Source: Apostichopus japonicus (taxonomy: Eukaryota > Echinodermata > Holothuroidea > Aspidochirotida > Stichopodidae). From it: 64,000 bases of DNA. Both the position numbers and the translations under genes were made by a program. This document shows, piece by piece, positions 46,765-56,853 of the stretch. How positions within the stretch are numbered: position 1 is the first letter of the stretch; the number at the start of each line of letters is the position of its first letter. The notes beneath the pieces were generated by a model that saw only the letters and a program-made list of their open reading frames with translations, searched no databases and was not told the DNA's origin. Location of the stretch: NCBI RefSeq assembly GCF_037975245.1, contig NC_092571.1:19798917-19862916 (forward strand), given 5' to 3'.

Positions 46765-47215
46765 CGTACTTGTTTCTTCTTGGGTAATAATACTTGTTCC
46801 TGTACTTGGGTTATACTTGTTACTATTTGGATTATATTTGTTTCTACTTGGGTAATAATACTTGTTTCTACTTTGGTTATACTTGTTTCTATACATGAGT
46901 GTTAATACTTGTTACTACTTGGGTTATACTTGTTACTACTTGGGTAACACTTGTTTCTACTTGGGTTATACTTGTTTCTATACTTGGGTTATACTTGTTT
47001 CTATACATGAGTGTTAATACTTGTTACTACTTGGGTTATACCTGTTACTACTTGGTTTATTCTTACTACTTAGGTTATACTTGTTTCAATACTTGAGTGT
47101 TAATACGTGTTTCTACTTGGGATATACTTGTTTCAATACTTGAGTGTTAATACTTGTTTCTACTTGGGTTATACTTGTTTTTACTTGGGTCATAGTTGTT
47201 ACTATATTTTTGCTG
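46765..47215. repeat. 21-bp minisatellite (about 20 copies)
   Basis: The unit is close to ACTTGTTACTACTTGGGTTAT, with inserted variants carrying ACATGAGTGTTAAT. As 21 is a multiple of three it stays open in several frames; these are not genes. Confidence 0.85.
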
Positions 47216-47656
47216 CTTGGTTACCTGTTTTTACTTACTGTTTTTACCGGGGACGGATCCATGAATTTTAAAAAAGGAGGGGTGTTGCCCTAGGATCGTT
47301 GAAGCTGGTTTTAAACTAGGAAAATGTTAGACATGTAATGTTGCATTCTTGTGGCTATAATCTGGTCCTACATGCAAGTTTGTGCTTATAACTACGTTTA
47401 TGTTTTGTGTGATATTGAAGGGGGGGGGGGGTAATGTATATACCCCCACCCGTCCGTTCTATCTTATAACCATGCATGATCATCTATATTTTGCTATAAG
47501 TGTAATAAATATACGAAATAAAATGGACCTTATTTGCTTCTAGTGGATTTCCCCTGTAATTGTGATTAACATCGATCATTTTGTTTGGATGTTTGATTGA
47601 TAGTGGTAAAGTCGTTAACAACTCTGACAATAGGATATGCATCAGTTTGCTTCTCC

Positions 47657-47750
47657 TCCCCGGAAGCGAGTTTTTTTTATGCAGGTAGGTTCGTACTATT
47701 GTGTATATTGAATAGCCAATCACAGCCAAGTTTATTTTGACGTCATCAAA
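47657..47750 (+). promoter_or_regulatory. Inverted-repeat arm, left, with CCAAT and CRE motifs
   Basis: It is near-identical, inverted, to 48909-49001 over about 93 bp. It contains GTGTATATTG (TATA-like), AGCCAAT and TGACGTCA in this order, toward the ORF at 47958. CCAAT and CRE sites are common in TATA-poor animal promoters, so each arm could be a promoter facing inward. Confidence 0.5.
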
Positions 47751-47764
47751 TATGACAAGGAAAG

Positions 47765-47873
47765 CATGAAACACTTAATATTTAAAGTCGATAAGTTCAA
47801 CCTGACGTGCTAGCCTGAGCATGAAGCACTTAATATTTAAAGTCGATAAGTTCAACCTGACGTGCTAGCCTGA
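47765..47873. repeat. 55-bp tandem duplication
   Basis: Two adjacent copies (47765-47819 and 47820-47873) of a unit beginning CATGAARCACTTAATATTTA differ at one base. They lie between the left arm and the ORF. Confidence 0.9.
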
Positions 47874-47957
47874 TGCAACAACAATGCTGCAGTAATCTCT
47901 AGCGAAGCTATTCCTTTAGCTTTAGCCATACACCGACTACATTTTTAGTTTTTTAAT

Positions 47958-48515
47958 ATGAAATCTGTGTTCGTTCCAAAATTTTGGAAACCTGGTAAGA
48001 ATTCTTTGCCACAAATTTCCTATCTTAGTGATCTTCCTAACGTATCTTTGTGCATACGAATTGTTCAGGGAGTAGTTTTGCGAAATTTGCAGTTGACACA
48101 AAGTATTATTACTATTATAGTACCATTGTGTACATTGAATGGTAAGAATGGTGAAAAGTTGTCGACTGATTCGGCTACAGTGTCAGCCCTCATGACCTTT
48201 GGCAAATATGCAGGTCTTTCTGGTGTCTTTCCGCAAAAGAATAAGACAAGAAATCGGTTGTCAGGTTTAAAACGAATTGGGGTGCAACCAACAGCAGTTG
48301 CGCGGCGAAAGAACATGTCTGTTGGTGGTCGCAAGTGTCTCACTAGTGGGAGGCCCACAAAGCGGTCTACTGAGCATGAGCATGGCCTCGGTAAAAGGAA
48401 ATCTGGAGATCTTAAATCTAGTGTCTTGCTTAAGAGAAGAAAGGCAGCCCCCCATAGTCTTTCCCAGTGTGTGAAAGGCAATCGGAGCTTGGGTAAGACG
48501 CACAGTAAATCATAA
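47958..48515 (+). CDS. 185-codon ORF, C-terminus resembling SWIM/MULE-type transposon proteins
   Basis: A single open frame starts at ATG 47958 and ends TAA 48513-48515. The N-terminal 90 residues are hydrophobic-mixed with no recognised domain. The C-terminal half is strongly basic: GLKRIGVQPTAVARRK, then SGRPTK, KRRKAAPHSLSQCV and KTHSKS. That string of motifs (VQPTA..RR, GRP.K, PHSL..CV..N) resembles the tail of SWIM zinc-finger/MULE-like proteins that are abundant in cnidarian and echinoderm genomes; this is recognition from memory and not tested. The SWIM finger and DDE core are absent, so this is a fragment if the assignment holds. It sits between inverted promoter-like repeats. AATAAAA-type signals occur after it (about 48720-48780). 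It may be a truncated host-gene copy carried by a non-autonomous element. Confidence 0.4.
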   Translation: MKSVFVPKFWKPGKNSLPQISYLSDLPNVSLCIRIVQGVVLRNLQLTQSIITIIVPLCTLNGKNGEKLSTDSATVSALMTFGKYAGLSGVFPQKNKTRNRLSGLKRIGVQPTAVARRKNMSVGGRKCLTSGRPTKRSTEHEHGLGKRKSGDLKSSVLLKRRKAAPHSLSQCVKGNRSLGKTHSKS

Positions 48516-48821
48516 CATAGGTGCGTAAGACAGTTGGCAAATCAAAAATTGTCAGCTAGTGTCAACCAGAAAATGCATTGTCAAACTGAGGAAATTTTCT
48601 GTGCAGTTGACTGGACCATGCAGTACCAATTTGATATTCCATGAGGAGACAGGTGCTGCCACCTTTAAAAGTATCAACGGCTCTTGGTTGAGTTCACAGT
48701 AAAGGTTGCACTTGGGAAGTAATAAAAATGAAATAGATTTCTGAACAAAAAAATGCTTGGTTTGGGAGAAAATAAAAGATAAAAACGAACTAATGACAAC
48801 AACAAAAATTTTCGGCAGATG

Positions 48822-48905
48822 TGGGATTCGAACTCACAATGATCATACAGCATCAGATTGACATTGTTTACAAATCTTACTGCTTTAGAGCGAGTGACAC
48901 GTGCA
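48822..48905 (-). tRNA. tRNA-like relic
   Basis: On the minus strand the 3' half is tRNA-like: GTGAGTTCGAATCCCAC (T arm with perfect box B) then ATCTGCC. Upstream, CTCTAAAGCAGTAAGA resembles the D/anticodon region of class II tRNAs. The acceptor 5' strand was not found, so it is a pseudo-tRNA or SINE head. Confidence 0.4.
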
Positions 48906-48908
48906 TGT

Positions 48909-49001
48909 TTGATGACGTCAAAATGAAATTGGCTGTCATTGGCTATTCAATATACACAATGGTACGAACCTACCTGCATAAAAAAAACTCGCCTCCCGGA
49001 A
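48909..49001 (-). promoter_or_regulatory. Inverted-repeat arm, right, with CCAAT and CRE motifs
   Basis: Inverted partner of 47657-47750. On the minus strand it carries GTGTATATTG, two CCAAT-type words (AGCCAAT) and TGACGTCA, facing the tRNA-like relic and the 185-codon ORF. Confidence 0.5.
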
Positions 49002-49009
49002 CAAGGCAG

Positions 49010-49685
49010 TGAATGTGTAACCAATGTCACTGGACAACAAATATGTATTGTCTTACTTTGTCTTTGGTGAGATGTTAAAGGGAGCTGTTCTCTCTAACTC
49101 ATCATTTAGCAATTTCGATGTTACATCTATACCTCCTTCGAAACATATTTAGGGTAGTTGATTTAAATTTCTTATACTTTCTTGTTAATTGTTCAGTCAA
49201 AGCGCTGAACCAATCATTTGACCTGACTTAACCTCGAAGTCTCAAAACGAAAGTAAACAAACTAATTTTGAAACATGATAATATACTGTATTTATCGGTG
49301 GTATCAAGATGAGAACAAGCTTATGCCATTGCCTTCTGTACCTCAGATAAGAAAGACATACATACAGCCCGTAGGAGTCACACCTATCTTGAAATTTAAG
49401 GGCAAGGAAGGGGGGTGGACTGCAAAATGGTAACTTAATTATATGGACTGTCAAAACAGCTGTTCGGAGGGAAAGGGGGAGAGGATCGGGAGGGAAAGGG
49501 AGGGGTGCGCAAGGGGTGGTTATAGGAAGGGGTGGGGAGGGAGTCGGCGAAACGTCAGGTGGTTCAGTGGTTCTTTCTATAACGAAAATTAAAGCTTCTG
49601 CAGGGAGCTGTTCTTTCGTACCTGCTCCTCTTGGTTATATACTCAATTTTTGTGGTATTTCTCTAAAATGAAATACCGTCTGAAT
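49010..49685. other. Non-coding interval before the BEL/Pao element
   Basis: AT-rich, with a G/A-rich tract at 49465-49545. Nothing coding recognised. Confidence 0.4.
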
Positions 49686-49690
49686 AATAT

Positions 49691-50531
49691 TGTAACAGTC
49701 GCCATCCCTAGAGTTGTTTGTTGATTAATGTACTATTTTCTGCCCTATCGGCGTTCCACTGTTTCCTTTCCAACACAAATAAACTTATCTTGTTGTTGCT
49801 ATGTAGTTTACCACGCTGATGCTACTGCTACAGCTACTAACGATAAAACGATATATACAGTATACGAATGGTCAATACCATTTCATTCATTAAATTTAGT
49901 GGGTTCAGTCCCTGAAGGAAGACATAAGGTATGATTGCAACATATTATTAATTGTAAACTTTAAGATCAGAAATGTTTGATTATCGTCTTACTGTGGCTC
50001 CTCGTATTATTTCTTGGGCCTAAATTGTGTACTTGCTCTCCGTAGTATTGCATTCCTAGTCATGTTAATATGTATAGTACAGTGTGTAAGGCTATCTTTC
50101 TCTGTGATTTCAGTGTGCCAATATATTAAGGCCTAAGCTTATTATCGTGGAAGTATATTCATATTGTTTACTGTGTGTGCTTACGCACTGTCATGTCCCG
50201 TAGCCTACATATTATGTTGTATAGGTTCAAGTGTGAGTGAATCTTAGTGGTAACACCTTAATCTTATTCGTTTGTATTGTAATTGAACTAGCCTACTCCT
50301 TAATTGCACATGTCCTTGAGTTTGATTGCATATATATGATTTATTGTGTTGCATGTATTGAGGTTTTCAGGTTAAATCAGTATAGTAAGTTTACCAATCA
50401 CACGAATCACTTACATTGTAAATTTAAAGGTTGTTACTTCTTCTTCTCAGTTTTGACGGTTTTCTAGAGAAATATACCAACCCGTAACCAAATCTGATGT
50501 CTATGTTATTTCTTGGCTGGAGCCCGCTACA
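49691..50531 (+). repeat. BEL/Pao 5' LTR (841 bp)
   Basis: Promoter-bearing LTR, apparently identical to 56854-57694. An AATAAA lies at 49778-49783. Its 68- and 76-codon frames occur in both LTRs and are not genes. Confidence 0.92.
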
Positions 50532-50590
50532 GTCAAAACTTATCCGAAGTTTAAGATTGGCATCTGCTGAAGTTGTATCAGTGAAATTCA
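50532..50590 (+). promoter_or_regulatory. Leader with candidate primer-binding site
   Basis: A 59-bp leader between LTR and ATG. The only TGG-starting stretch that could pair to a tRNA 3' CCA end is TGGCATCTGCTGAAG at 50558-50572, 27 bases from the LTR edge. The primer tRNA was not identified. Confidence 0.35.
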
Positions 50591-53500
50591 ATGTCTGAGC
50601 AAGGTAAAGACAAACATGAGCCTGAGGGAGAGGCTATGGATTCTCAACTAGAGCCACAGTTGAGTCACCTTGAGAATCAGCCTAACCCACAAGATGATTC
50701 AGAAGCCAGCTTAGTACGCAGAGGAATTAGAGATCGCAAGCTAACAGAAAAGGCTCAACAGAATCTTGATGAAGAAATTCATCAACGTAATTATAGAGTA
50801 GAGGCCTCATATGAGAAGTGGCGTCAGCGTGCCTCAGAGATTCGTAAGGCCCTAAGAAAGATACAGCCCCTCGACCAACTGCTTGAGTTCCAATCCACCA
50901 TAAAGAAGCTTCAAGACTCAGTAGTGACTTCCTATGAAGAGCTCAGAAGGATTAATGTTCCAGACAAGGTCACTGTGTCCAAGGTCGACAATTGTTGTGC
51001 CATTTCGAGGGAACTGACAGAAGTGCTAACACAACGTAGGCTTGAAGAGATTGATACACACCAAGAAAGAGAACAAATACGAGGATTGAAATGTGCTCAC
51101 CCGTCCGTATTTGGCGAGTCTATCAGTGACCAATCTGTGCAGTCTAGAATGAGTGTAGTATCCACCATTTCATCAATGAAGGCGAAGGCAGATGCAGAGA
51201 AAGCTGAGAAACTAGCTGCTGCAAAGGCCTTAAGGGAGGAGCAACATCAGAAATCAAAACTCCTTCAAATGCAAATGAATTTGGAAGAAGAAAAAATGAA
51301 GTTGGAAGCTATGCAAGCAGATGCAGCTGTGAGAATTGCTGAAGCTAAGTGTGAAGTTTTGTCAGAAGCTGCTGAGGACCCAGAAGACATATGCCTTGAT
51401 AAACCTGTGCGTCTGAATCCCTTGGCTGCTAGTTTTAACCCAGTTCCTCACTATGATGGTGAACCTTATCAGGAGTTATCAGTTGGTCATGCTCTCGGTG
51501 GTGAGTCAATAAATAATCCAGTTAGTGAATCCTCATTGGCACAGGCTCTGACAAGTGCCATGGACCGCAGCCGTCTACCCGTGCCAACCCCAAAGGCTTT
51601 CTCTGGAAATCCAATTGAATTTGTGACTTTCAAAAGAAGTTTCAAGACGCTCATTGAAAATAAGGGAACACGTGCAGAAGAAAAGATTTATTACCTGCAG
51701 CAATATGTGACCGGAGAGGCAAGAGAATCTATTGCTGGTTGCTTCTATGGAAGTAACGAAAGTGACTACCAAAGAGCATGGGAGACATTGGAGAAGAGAT
51801 ATGGTCACCCTTTCAAAGTGCAAGAAGCCTTTCGTGACAGACTGGATAAATGGCCCAAGGTTGGTCTTAGGGACAATGTTGCACTGCAGAAATATGCAGA
51901 CTTCCTCAACAGCTGCCGTGATGCAATGCCTCATGTGAAGGGTCTTAGCATTCTTAACGATTGCAAGGAGAATCAAAAAATGACAGCAAAGCTTCCTGAC
52001 TGGGCGATAAGCCGCTGGAGTCGAGTAGTGACAGAGGGGTTAGATGAGGGTCATGACTATCCTACATTCACGCAATTCGTATCATTTGTTGAGAAGGAAG
52101 CAAGAGTTGTATGCAACCCAATTGCATCATTTTTGGCAGTTAAGAGATCAGAGTCAGCCTGTGATAGTAAATTTCAAGTGGAGAAGAGGAAATTTTCACG
52201 TGCTCTAGTCACAGATGCTGGAAAGTCTCCAAACAGATGGTCTCAACATCCTAATGATGATTTAAAGGGGGGATATTCCAGCTCCAGTGCCAAACCTGTA
52301 GAAAAGCCAAAAACATGCCCCTTTTGCAACGGAGAGCACTACCTATCATCCTGCACAGTGTTTGCTGACAAGAGTATAGATGAGAGAAACTCATTTATCC
52401 AGGTGCACAAGAGATGTTATAGCTGTTTACGTACCGGCCACTTTGCCAAGCAGTGCAAATCCCGTCATTCATGCCAAAAATGTAAGGGACGTCATCCCAC
52501 CGTCTTGCATGACAATGATAAGATCCAAAGGGTATTTACACAGGAAGTAAAGAGAGAACCTAAGGAAGCGGATACTGCTGTGGCCCTTACTACATATCAT
52601 GGTCACTCAAGCACAACAAATGTGTTACCAGTGTGGGTGTCTAGCATTAGTAGTCCTCAAACAGAGAAGCTGGTTTATGCGCTCCTGGACACACAAAGTG
52701 ACAGTACCTTTATAGATGGAAGCATTTGTGAAGAGTTGTTAGTACCTACAGATCCAGTGAAGCTGGAATTAACCACGATGAGAGGCAAGGACTCCACAGT
52801 TGTAAGCAAAAGAGCCAAGCGTCTCAGAGTTCGTGGATATACATCTAGCAAATGCATAGATCTACCAGTTACGTATACAACAGACTTTATCCCTTTAGAC
52901 AAGAATCATATTCCCACTTGTGAGACAGCCAAAAATTGGAATCATCTTGCATCCATTGCATCAGAAATGCCACCATTAATGGACTGTGAAGTAGGGCTGT
53001 TAATAGGCTACAACTGTTCTGCTGCCCTTGCTCCACGCCAAGTTATCACCGGTGAGAATGATCAACCATATGCTGTCAAGACCGACTTAGGGTGGAGTGT
53101 GGTAGGAAGTCTTGCACCAGTTGATTCAACAGAGGTAACAGGGTTTTGCCATCGCATCAGTCTGAAGGAAGCCCCACCAGTTACTCTTCGGGATATTCTA
53201 AAGGTGTTTGAATCAGACTTCAATGATTCGAAGCATGAAAGTAACAGCATTTCTCAGGATGACATACGGTTTTTACAAATTCTAGAGAGCAGTGTTGCAG
53301 TAAATGAGAAAGGCCACATTGAGATGCCTCTTCCTTTCAAGTCGCGGCCATACCTGCCAAACAATTACAAGTTAGCTGCAATCAGACTGTCTCACCTCAA
53401 AAGGCGTCTTGATGGTGATCCCAACTACAAGGAACACTATGTAAAGTTTGTTGAAGGAATGCTGGAGGATGGTGATGCTGTACAGGTTGCTGACAGAGGG

Positions 53501-56500
53501 AAACCCGGTGAAGTCTACTACATTCCTCATCATGGTGTATACCATCCAAAGAAGCCTAACAAGTTAAGAGTTGTGTTCGATTGTTCAGCAAAATATCGAG
53601 GATCTTCACTAAATGACCATCTTTTGTGTGGTCCTGATCTCACCAACAATTTGTTTGGAGTGTTATGTAGGTTTCGCAGGCACCCAGTAGCAGTGATGTG
53701 TGATGTAGAGAAGATGTTTCATAGGTTTCACGTCAGCCCTGAAGATAGAGATTACCTGAGATTCTTGTGGTACAAGGGAGGCGATACTAAGAAGGAACCA
53801 CTAGAGTACAGAATGAATGTCCACCTGTTCGGTGCCACATCATCACCTGGATGTGCCAATTTTGGTATGAAGCATCTTTCAAGAATGTTTGAAGAAGAAT
53901 TTTCCTTGGCTGCCCCATTCTTACGTCAGGACTTCTATGTTGACGATGGGGTCACCAGTGTGAAGAATGCCAGAGAAGCCAAGGAACTCATCAAAGAGGC
54001 TTGTGAACTGTGCTCTAAGGGAAATCTGCGACTCCACAAATTTGTTTCAAACGACCGCTCTGTCATCGAAGATATACCACTCAGTGAACGTGCGACAGAC
54101 GTTCAGGACATTGACCTAAGCAGAGATAAGCTTCCTGTTGAGAGAACCCTTGGCATACATTGGAACATAGAAGATGACTCGTTCACATTCCAGATTGGTT
54201 TGAAAGAACGCCCTGACACCCGTCGTGGAATCTTGTCAGTAGTTGCGAGCATTTATGATCCTCTGGGATTCATTGCGCCATTTGTGCTGGAAGGGAAAGC
54301 CATTCTGCAAAGGATGTGTAAACAGGGCACTTCATGGGATGAGCCAGTCACTGATGAATTGCGTCCACGGTGGGAGAAGTGGAAGAGTGATATCCTTAAC
54401 TTAGAGAACACCAACATTCCTAGATGCTACAAACCCCTTGACTTTGGGCCTGCCACCCGAGTTGAGCTGCACCATTTCTCCGATGCGAGCACTGATGGAT
54501 ACGGAATGTGCTCTTACCTGAGATTCATTCGAGAAGATCATGTCTACTGTTCTCTGGTGATTGGAAAGGCAAGAGTTTCTCCGACTAAGGTTGTAACAGT
54601 TCCTCGTTTGGAACTTACAGCTGCCGTAGTTGCTGTAAAGATCAGCATCAAGTTGAAGCAAGAACTACACATGCATATCGACAGTGAATATTTTTGGTGT
54701 GACTCCCAAGTTGTATTAGCTTACATCAATAATGATGCGAAGAGGTTCCATGTTTTTGTGTCAAACAGAGTACAGTTTATAAAGGAGCATACGGAACCTA
54801 ACCAGTGGCACTACATCTCTACAAGAGAAAACCCTGCAGATCACGCTTCACGTGGTCTCTGTGTCTCAGAACTGCTCTCATCAAACTGGTTCACTGGTCC
54901 AGAGTTTCTTTGGAGTGCTGATCCTGTCACAGATTGCTCAATAGAACCAATGCTTATCATGGGAGATCCAGAAGTAAGAGCCCAATCTCTGAGTGTTCAA
55001 GCCACAAGAGCCTGTGATATATTGGAGAGACTATCTAAGTACTCCAACTGGAGCCGACTTACTAGGATTGTTGCCAGGATTCGACGACTTGCTAGTAGAG
55101 AGACTGGCAGTGTGTCTCTTACAGTTGAAGAAATCAATCAAGCTTGTGTCTCTGTGGTTAAGATTGTTCAGCAAGAACACTTCAAGGAAGAATTACAAGC
55201 ACTGAAGATGCAACGGAATGTTTCGTCGACGAGCAAACTTTTCACCCTCAACCCTTTCATTCAAGATGGCATGATCAGAGTCGGAGGACGTTTGAGAAAG
55301 TCCATGCTCTCACTTAATGAGAAACATCCTGTAGTACTGCCTAAAAATGGACACATGACTGAATTGATCATTGCCCACTGCCACAGTCTGACCAAACACC
55401 AGGGAAGAGGTCAGACAATTAACGAAATCAGAAGACAAGGGTATTGGATCCTTGGTGGAAGTAAGACAGTAGCTACCTTCACTAGAAAGTGTGTTCTTTG
55501 CAGAAAGCTTCGACGACCTGTAGAAGAGCAGAAGATGGCAGATTTGCCAGAGGATCGTGTTGAGCCATCCCCTCCCTTTAGCTTCTGTGGTATGGACTGC
55601 TTTGGTCCTTTCATCACAAAACAGAACCGCAAGGAATTCAAGCGCTATGGGTTGATATTTACCTGCCTCTGCTCCAGAGCTGTTCACATTGAAATGGTGG
55701 AAGATCTGTCTACTGACGCATTTATTAATGCACTACGTTGCTTTATTGCCATTAGAGGTGCAGTAACACAGATAAGGTGTGATCATGGAAGCAACTTTAT
55801 TGGAGCCGACAATGAGTTGAGAGCTGCCTTGAAAGAGTTAGATGTTAACCAAATGACAGCCTACCTGACTCAGAAGCAGTGTAATTTTGTATTCAATGCT
55901 CCTTATTCAAGTCATGCTGGAGGTGTATGGGAGCGCCAGATCAGATCAGTCCGGAACGTATTCAACGCTACCATAGCCTTGTACCCTGGACGCTTAGATG
56001 ATGCTTCTCTGAAATGTTTTTTGTATGAAGCAATGGCAATCATTAATGGCCGACCATTAACACCAGCAAATATGACAGATCCCTCTGCTGAACCGCCTCT
56101 GACACCAAATCATCTGATTACCATGAAGCCCACCGTTGCCCTGCCACCTCCAGGACATTTTGTAAAGGAAGACCTGTATGCTAGAAGAAGATGGCGTAGA
56201 GTTCAGTTCCTCTCAGAACAGTTTTGGTCTCGATGGAAGAGCGAATACCTCCAAACCTTGCAAGAGAGAGGAAAATGGAGTCTTTCAAGGAGAAACCTGA
56301 GAGTCGGTGACGTTGTCCTTGTCAAGGATCATGACACTCCACGCATGAAGTGGCCCTTTGGTGTTATAGTATCAACTACTGCCAGTGAAGATGGTCTAGT
56401 GAGGAGAGCTTGGGTTAAGGTTGGGTCCAGAGATTTAAATTCAAAGGGACAACCTAGGAAAAAATTGTCCATATTGGAACGTCCTATTCAAAAACTTGTT

Positions 56501-56548
56501 CTCCTTGTGGAACATGAGAGAGATCTCTCTCTGGCTCATGAGACATAA
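50591..56548 (+). CDS. BEL/Pao gag-pol polyprotein (1985 aa, uninterrupted)
   Basis: Encodes the structural and enzymatic functions for copying the element through RNA. In order: Gag with a charged coiled coil (about 195-258) and a DUF1759-like capsid region (about 335-490); CCHC-type zinc knuckles from C576 and C609, plus a CxxC-x3-H remnant from C628; an aspartic protease (DUF1758-like) with LLDTQSDSTF, catalytic D700; reverse transcriptase with D1038 and YVDD at 1116-1119; a Pao-type region (Peptidase_A17, about 1140-1290); RNase H with D1298, E1341, D1371 and D1417; integrase zinc site H1598/H1603/C1634/C1637; integrase core D1669, D1731, E1781; and a C-terminal DUF5641-like domain (about 1865-1955). 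The RT-to-integrase order and domain set are diagnostic of BEL/Pao. The ATG at 50591 is the first after the LTR. No stop or frameshift; catalytic residues all present. Confidence 0.95.
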   Translation: MSEQGKDKHEPEGEAMDSQLEPQLSHLENQPNPQDDSEASLVRRGIRDRKLTEKAQQNLDEEIHQRNYRVEASYEKWRQRASEIRKALRKIQPLDQLLEFQSTIKKLQDSVVTSYEELRRINVPDKVTVSKVDNCCAISRELTEVLTQRRLEEIDTHQEREQIRGLKCAHPSVFGESISDQSVQSRMSVVSTISSMKAKADAEKAEKLAAAKALREEQHQKSKLLQMQMNLEEEKMKLEAMQADAAVRIAEAKCEVLSEAAEDPEDICLDKPVRLNPLAASFNPVPHYDGEPYQELSVGHALGGESINNPVSESSLAQALTSAMDRSRLPVPTPKAFSGNPIEFVTFKRSFKTLIENKGTRAEEKIYYLQQYVTGEARESIAGCFYGSNESDYQRAWETLEKRYGHPFKVQEAFRDRLDKWPKVGLRDNVALQKYADFLNSCRDAMPHVKGLSILNDCKENQKMTAKLPDWAISRWSRVVTEGLDEGHDYPTFTQFVSFVEKEARVVCNPIASFLAVKRSESACDSKFQVEKRKFSRALVTDAGKSPNRWSQHPNDDLKGGYSSSSAKPVEKPKTCPFCNGEHYLSSCTVFADKSIDERNSFIQVHKRCYSCLRTGHFAKQCKSRHSCQKCKGRHPTVLHDNDKIQRVFTQEVKREPKEADTAVALTTYHGHSSTTNVLPVWVSSISSPQTEKLVYALLDTQSDSTFIDGSICEELLVPTDPVKLELTTMRGKDSTVVSKRAKRLRVRGYTSSKCIDLPVTYTTDFIPLDKNHIPTCETAKNWNHLASIASEMPPLMDCEVGLLIGYNCSAALAPRQVITGENDQPYAVKTDLGWSVVGSLAPVDSTEVTGFCHRISLKEAPPVTLRDILKVFESDFNDSKHESNSISQDDIRFLQILESSVAVNEKGHIEMPLPFKSRPYLPNNYKLAAIRLSHLKRRLDGDPNYKEHYVKFVEGMLEDGDAVQVADRGKPGEVYYIPHHGVYHPKKPNKLRVVFDCSAKYRGSSLNDHLLCGPDLTNNLFGVLCRFRRHPVAVMCDVEKMFHRFHVSPEDRDYLRFLWYKGGDTKKEPLEYRMNVHLFGATSSPGCANFGMKHLSRMFEEEFSLAAPFLRQDFYVDDGVTSVKNAREAKELIKEACELCSKGNLRLHKFVSNDRSVIEDIPLSERATDVQDIDLSRDKLPVERTLGIHWNIEDDSFTFQIGLKERPDTRRGILSVVASIYDPLGFIAPFVLEGKAILQRMCKQGTSWDEPVTDELRPRWEKWKSDILNLENTNIPRCYKPLDFGPATRVELHHFSDASTDGYGMCSYLRFIREDHVYCSLVIGKARVSPTKVVTVPRLELTAAVVAVKISIKLKQELHMHIDSEYFWCDSQVVLAYINNDAKRFHVFVSNRVQFIKEHTEPNQWHYISTRENPADHASRGLCVSELLSSNWFTGPEFLWSADPVTDCSIEPMLIMGDPEVRAQSLSVQATRACDILERLSKYSNWSRLTRIVARIRRLASRETGSVSLTVEEINQACVSVVKIVQQEHFKEELQALKMQRNVSSTSKLFTLNPFIQDGMIRVGGRLRKSMLSLNEKHPVVLPKNGHMTELIIAHCHSLTKHQGRGQTINEIRRQGYWILGGSKTVATFTRKCVLCRKLRRPVEEQKMADLPEDRVEPSPPFSFCGMDCFGPFITKQNRKEFKRYGLIFTCLCSRAVHIEMVEDLSTDAFINALRCFIAIRGAVTQIRCDHGSNFIGADNELRAALKELDVNQMTAYLTQKQCNFVFNAPYSSHAGGVWERQIRSVRNVFNATIALYPGRLDDASLKCFLYEAMAIINGRPLTPANMTDPSAEPPLTPNHLITMKPTVALPPPGHFVKEDLYARRRWRRVQFLSEQFWSRWKSEYLQTLQERGKWSLSRRNLRVGDVVLVKDHDTPRMKWPFGVIVSTTASEDGLVRRAWVKVGSRDLNSKGQPRKKLSILERPIQKLVLLVEHERDLSLAHET

Positions 56549-56853
56549 TGTATGAAGGTTTGTTGTTGTCATTGACATATTTTGTACTTAAAGGGTGTTC
56601 TCATGGTAGAGTTAGTAAGATTGTATTATTTCTAGTTTTTGACTTACTTCTGTAGGAGTTCTGGTTTAATTTGCATACCAGTTCTTGTTATTTGTTTAAG
56701 TCACCATAAATCTTGTTGGGACATTGTATGTACTCTAAAGTTGTAATATTGTATTTAACCTGGCGACTGAGTTTAAATTCCTTTCTCAAGTTGTAGGTCA
56801 ACTTGTTACTGCCATTGTAAGTGTGATTGTTTTAATAAGTAATTTGGTGGGAG
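56549..56853 (+). other. BEL/Pao 3' non-coding region with polypurine tract
   Basis: 305 bp between the pol stop and the 3' LTR. It ends in the purine run GGTGGGAG, the presumed plus-strand primer. No env-like frame. Confidence 0.75.

Noticed and set aside
49728-50467. 68- and 76-codon frames, repeated at 56891-57630
   Set aside because: They occur identically in both LTRs; LTR sequence, not genes.
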